A stretch of 64,000 nucleotides of DNA, taken from assembly GCF_000019165.1 (NCBI RefSeq), contig NC_010337.2:537501-601500 (forward strand), read 5' to 3'. The position numbers were made by a program, and so were the translations under genes. This DNA is from Heliomicrobium modesticaldum Ice1 (GTDB lineage Bacteria; Bacillota; Desulfitobacteriia; Heliobacteriales; Heliobacteriaceae). This document shows positions 61,045-64,000 of this stretch, piece by piece; the stretch's first letter is position 1; each line of letters begins with the position of its first letter. The notes below the pieces were generated by a model, which was given only the letters and a program-made list of their open reading frames with translations, was not told the origin of the DNA and searched no databases.

Positions 61045-62958
61045 GAGTCTGTCTAAAAACCCCCTCAAGAGAGGGCAAAAAGCAAGACGTTTTTATATGG
61101 AAATTGGTGGAATTTAAAGGGAATTCGACTCTTCGCGTCGAAGGATATAGGTACAAAGACTGTTTATAGCGAGGCGATGTACCTTGTTTCGATTCGATGT
61201 GGACCCCCAAGTTAGCTTTTACGACTTTGCAGCCCTCTGGGACCAACTTGTGCCTGCCGATTCCGTCTTTCGCCTGTTTCGTGAATTGGCGCCCCTATTA
61301 ATACAACCGGAGGATTTTACAGGTCTCTATTGCCTTGACAACGGACGTCCCAGTCATGCGGCCCGGCAGATGACGATGGCCTGCATGTTACAGGAAATGC
61401 TGGGCGAAACAGACCGGGGGATGGAAGCACAGACACGTGTGAACATCGAGGTCAAGTTTGCGTTAGGAATGGCCCTCGATGAACCGGGCATTGATCACGC
61501 CAATTTTGGCGTCCACCGGCAACGGCTCATCCAAAAGGAACTTGATAAGGTCTATCTCGATCGCTTTATCCGGTTGATGTACTACCTGGGCGTTTTGACA
61601 GGGAAAGAACCTTGGATAACGGACACGACCCATGTCATAGCTCCCATCAGTGCCCCCACGACCATCGAACTGATCCGCCAAGCCATGCGCCTGTTGGTGC
61701 GTCTTTTGGCGAAGCAATACAGTGTTCCATGGCATGCAATCCCCCATGCCCCTCGGGCGGTACGTTACCTGGAAACAGTGACGGAAGTGAAAGAGCATAA
61801 CCTGGACGATAAGGCCAAAATGGAACGGCTTGTTGAAGTGGTCAGCGAGGCTGACGAACTGCTGGCCTACGTGGAGTCATCGGAGGCTTCGTGGAAGAAG
61901 AAGCCCGATGTCATTCATTACGCCCTTTTGCTTTGCCGTATCCTCCGTGAACGAATCATTCGGAAAGATGATGGAACTCTTGAGATAGCCCCCGGCGGTT
62001 CTGTCAAAGATATGATAGTTTCGGCTGTAGACAGCGAAGCCCGTTTCGGTTGTAAGGGCAAGACGAAATGGCGCGGGTATAAGATGGCCATCGTCGAAGT
62101 CGGAAATTCCGGATTTATCGCCGCCGCCGAGGCCATGAAAGCCAACGACTATGACGGCTCCAGTCTGGTGCCGTTAGCGGATCAGCTTCCCACCGATTGT
62201 GTAGAAAACCCGACGATCATTGGAGATACCCACTATGGTGCGGGCGATGACCGTGTCACCCTCAAGGAAAAAGGCATTGACGTAGTGGCGCCACTTTCAC
62301 CAAAGACAAAATGTGATATCCTCGCGGGCGAGGGATTTCAAGTTTCCGAAGACCAAACACAACTGATCTGCCCGAGAGGAAAAGTCATCACCACCTATTC
62401 GGAAGTGGCAGATGGGAAGAACTTCGTGCTTCGCGCCAAGGACCATGATTGCAAGCACTGCCCTCGTTACACGACCTGTTTTAAAGAAAAGAAACATCGG
62501 CGCACGATTTTTATTCACAACGCCTATGGTGTCATGCTCGAGGCGGCAAAGCACTCCCAAACGAAAATCTATAAGGAACAGATGCGTCTTCGCAGCCGCA
62601 TCGAAGCCAAGCAAAATGAACTGGTCAACCGTTACGGACTGCGCCGGGTTCGCCGTATCGGAAAACGAAATCTGGCTTATGCCGCCCGGCTCAGCGCGTT
62701 AGCGGCGAACTTTCAAAAACTCAACCGTCTACGAAATGATAAGAATGCAACCATGGTGTTGGAGGTGAGTGCCTTACGCGGTGTTGCTTTCAAAAAAGCC
62801 GCATAAGGTGCAAGGGGGAGATCTGCCCTTTTTGAGGAAAATCCTCAAAAAGGGCCGGTGAGACCGATAAAAAGACTCTAGTTTTTTGCTGTTTGTATTA
62901 AAAAATCATGCTTTTGCAAGGGCTGGCTAGGGAATTTGCTTATTTTCTAGACGGCCTC
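61045..62958 (+). mobile_element. IS1182-like insertion sequence, copy 2
   Basis: 1914 bp, as copy 1, in the same orientation. Terminal repeats as in copy 1. Flanked by the 5-bp duplication TACGT (61040-61044 and 62959-62963). Inserted in codon 33 of cas3, with its transposase antisense to the cas operon. A stem CCCTC-AAGA-GAGGG with flanking A-run near the left end (61062-61075) could act as a weak terminator on the minus strand. Confidence 0.95.
61184..62806 (+). CDS. IS1182-family transposase (copy 2)
   Basis: 540 residues from TTG 61184, identical in translation to the copy at 27121. Same DDE and Cys-rich features. Confidence 0.93.
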   Translation: MFRFDVDPQVSFYDFAALWDQLVPADSVFRLFRELAPLLIQPEDFTGLYCLDNGRPSHAARQMTMACMLQEMLGETDRGMEAQTRVNIEVKFALGMALDEPGIDHANFGVHRQRLIQKELDKVYLDRFIRLMYYLGVLTGKEPWITDTTHVIAPISAPTTIELIRQAMRLLVRLLAKQYSVPWHAIPHAPRAVRYLETVTEVKEHNLDDKAKMERLVEVVSEADELLAYVESSEASWKKKPDVIHYALLLCRILRERIIRKDDGTLEIAPGGSVKDMIVSAVDSEARFGCKGKTKWRGYKMAIVEVGNSGFIAAAEAMKANDYDGSSLVPLADQLPTDCVENPTIIGDTHYGAGDDRVTLKEKGIDVVAPLSPKTKCDILAGEGFQVSEDQTQLICPRGKVITTYSEVADGKNFVLRAKDHDCKHCPRYTTCFKEKKHRRTIFIHNAYGVMLEAAKHSQTKIYKEQMRLRSRIEAKQNELVNRYGLRRVRRIGKRNLAYAARLSALAANFQKLNRLRNDKNATMVLEVSALRGVAFKKAA

Positions 62959-63055
62959 TACGTGTCAATAGACATCGAACCGTGCATCCGACGGCAGCCA
63001 TATGGACCAACAGGGGTTGAAAAGGATCTGACTTAGCCCAAATTTTATGTAACAT
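62959..63055 (-). pseudogene. cas3: 5-prime fragment of cas3 with native start
   Basis: ATG 63055 lies six or seven bases behind GGGGAGG. The frame reads MLHKIWAKSDPFQPLLVHMA, then AVGCTVRCLLTR, and is interrupted in codon 33 at the TACGT duplication. HMAAV is the H...V pattern of the first conserved His in Cas3 HD domains (HLxDVA in relatives). In the present allele the frame continues 10 codons into the IS and stops at TAG. Joining it to 61039 keeps the frame. Confidence 0.88.
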
Positions 63056-63352
63056 CAGAACCTCCCCAAGTGTTTTCTCGTTTTATTGATTTATTGAATT
63101 CGTGTAGCGCTGCTACTATAGCATTTTGTACTTTATTGCTATACCCCACCCAGAACCTACGCAATCGAAATAGCACCAAGCAAATGAGCGACCTCTTACG
63201 GTTAACCGATTTAATGGCGATACCAATTCTCTCTTTAAATGTTTAAATTATCCAGTCGACAGTTGCATTTATCCTACGCAAGTTTATGGAAAAAAACACC
63301 TTGTTTATACCAGTGCTTCGATAGGCAATCCCACCCTTTCACCCTTGGTCAG
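63056..63352. other. Upstream region of the cas operon
   Basis: About 300 bp, AT-rich. A -10-like TATAGT or TATAGC occurs on the minus strand around 63110-63150, but no -35 is good enough to fix the promoter. No ORF recognised. The native cas promoter should be here. Confidence 0.4.
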
Positions 63353-64000
63353 CTAGGCAGTAGATAAGCCCCACTCCCAGACCCAACGATATAGATGTAA
63401 AGATACCCACCTCGTCGCTTCGCGCATCTCATCAATGAGATATCGAAGCGGCACATCTCGATGACGAGAGGCAGGGAGGTGGTGAAAGAAAAACAATCGC
63501 TTAAGATTAAAAGCCAGCACTTGAAATCCGATCATCGCTTTGATCGCCACCGAATCGTGCACGAAGCAGTGGTCCAAGGCGTTGAACGTCTTAAGGTTGC
63601 GAAATCCAATATTCTCAATATCCCAACGAGCGGCGGCAATTTGTGCGATCGTCTGGGTATCCGCTTTTTCGGATGAGCATGTGGTTGCTATCCAGCGCTC
63701 CACCACATCAGTGACAAAGACTTCTTTGTTTGCTTCGATGACTGTCTTGTTGGTATGACGAATGATTTTTACGATTCGCATGGGCACGCGAACTTGCGGC
63801 CATTGTGCCAATCCCTCTTCGTCCCAAGCTTGAACGTAAACGGTATTCCCTTTTCCATCTCTTTCTTCCCAAGTGGAGTCCGGAAGCCGGTTCGCAAAGC
63901 AGGCATTTGCCTCTTTCATTATCCGTCGACGTTCTTCTTTCATGCGAACAACTACATGAGCGCCTGCATCCAGAGCGGCATGAATGACGGGTGCTTTGGC
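63353..64000 (-). CDS. Transposase, DDE type (IS4-like superfamily), partial at window edge
   Basis: The frame is open to the right edge; codons before ATG 63943 read AKAPVIHAALDAGAHVVVRM, so the true start lies outside. The visible part has AARWDIENIGFRNLKTFNAL, the C-terminal catalytic Glu region (Y/W-x2-RW-x-IE), and a hydrophobic LAFNLKRLFFFHH tail. It is unrelated to the IS1182-like copies. Its end faces the cas operon promoter region about 300 bp away. Confidence 0.78.
   Translation of the reverse strand, partial: AKAPVIHAALDAGAHVVVRMKEERRRIMKEANACFANRLPDSTWEERDGKGNTVYVQAWDEEGLAQWPQVRVPMRIVKIIRHTNKTVIEANKEVFVTDVVERWIATTCSSEKADTQTIAQIAAARWDIENIGFRNLKTFNALDHCFVHDSVAIKAMIGFQVLAFNLKRLFFFHHLPASRHRDVPLRYLIDEMREATRWVSLHLYRWVWEWGLSTA

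Noticed and set aside
1-64000. tRNA, rRNA or replication origin
   Set aside because: I saw no tRNA-like cloverleaf ends, rRNA segments or DnaA-box cluster; a covariance-model search could still find a short one.

Overview
The window looks like chromosomal DNA of an endospore-forming anaerobe of the Bacillota (Clostridia). Spore genes (gerQ, cwlJ, sigK) sit beside an anaerobic gene set: Tat-exported uptake [NiFe] hydrogenase, oxygen-sensitive radical-SAM ThiC, hybrid cluster protein and ferredoxin-type proteins. Gene style and moderately high G+C remind me of Heliobacterium-type organisms. That is an inference; no photosynthesis gene is present.

Layout. 0-3.4 kb: AT-rich plus-strand cluster of three pilin/pseudopilin-like genes, the last fused to Ig-like and repeat domains. 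3.5-6.1 kb: spore genes cwlJ-gerQ, a DUF3006 gene and uninterrupted sigK. 6.4-10.3 kb: convergent ppx and ppk (polyphosphate turnover). 10.6-11.6 kb: fabK-like gene. 11.8-16.7 kb: TetR-controlled export operon with one MFS pump and three adaptor proteins, preceded by a perfect 18-bp palindrome. 16.8-25.3 kb: DUF362 ferredoxin protein, Mn exporter behind a yybP-ykoY riboswitch, trmB, an RluD-type synthase, glgP, an HD-GYP protein and speD. 25.5-30.8 kb: cobalamin riboswitch and cbiMNQO cobalt transporter, with cbiN broken by a 1914-bp IS1182-like element. 30.9-34.4 kb: hupSLC. 34.7-38.5 kb: TPP riboswitch and thiC-thiL-thiD. 38.9-52.3 kb: two more HD-GYP proteins, hcp with an FNR-like site, acyl-CoA synthetase, a 1257-residue CheB/CheR/kinase hybrid, glycerate kinase, an orphan amino-acid binding lipoprotein and an unrecognised gene. 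52.5-63.1 kb: complete type I-E CRISPR-Cas gene set on the minus strand with only a two-repeat array; cas3 is split by a second copy of the same IS. The right edge holds part of another transposase.

Main result. Removing the IS and one copy of each 5-bp target duplication (TACTA in cbiN, TACGT in cas3) restores both genes exactly. The repaired cas3 starts at 63055 behind a good ribosome-binding site and encodes 880 residues with a full HD motif. The element therefore broke two intact genes, probably recently, and separated the whole cas operon from its upstream DNA. The two copies lie in direct orientation 34,063 bp apart and could recombine to delete everything between them.

I did not find a clearly new multi-gene system. 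The least explained items are the three-adaptor pump operon, the pilin/Ig-like fusion, the 221-residue gene at 51.6 kb with its TAAAGAAC repeats, and a recurring pattern of short tandem repeats at gene borders.
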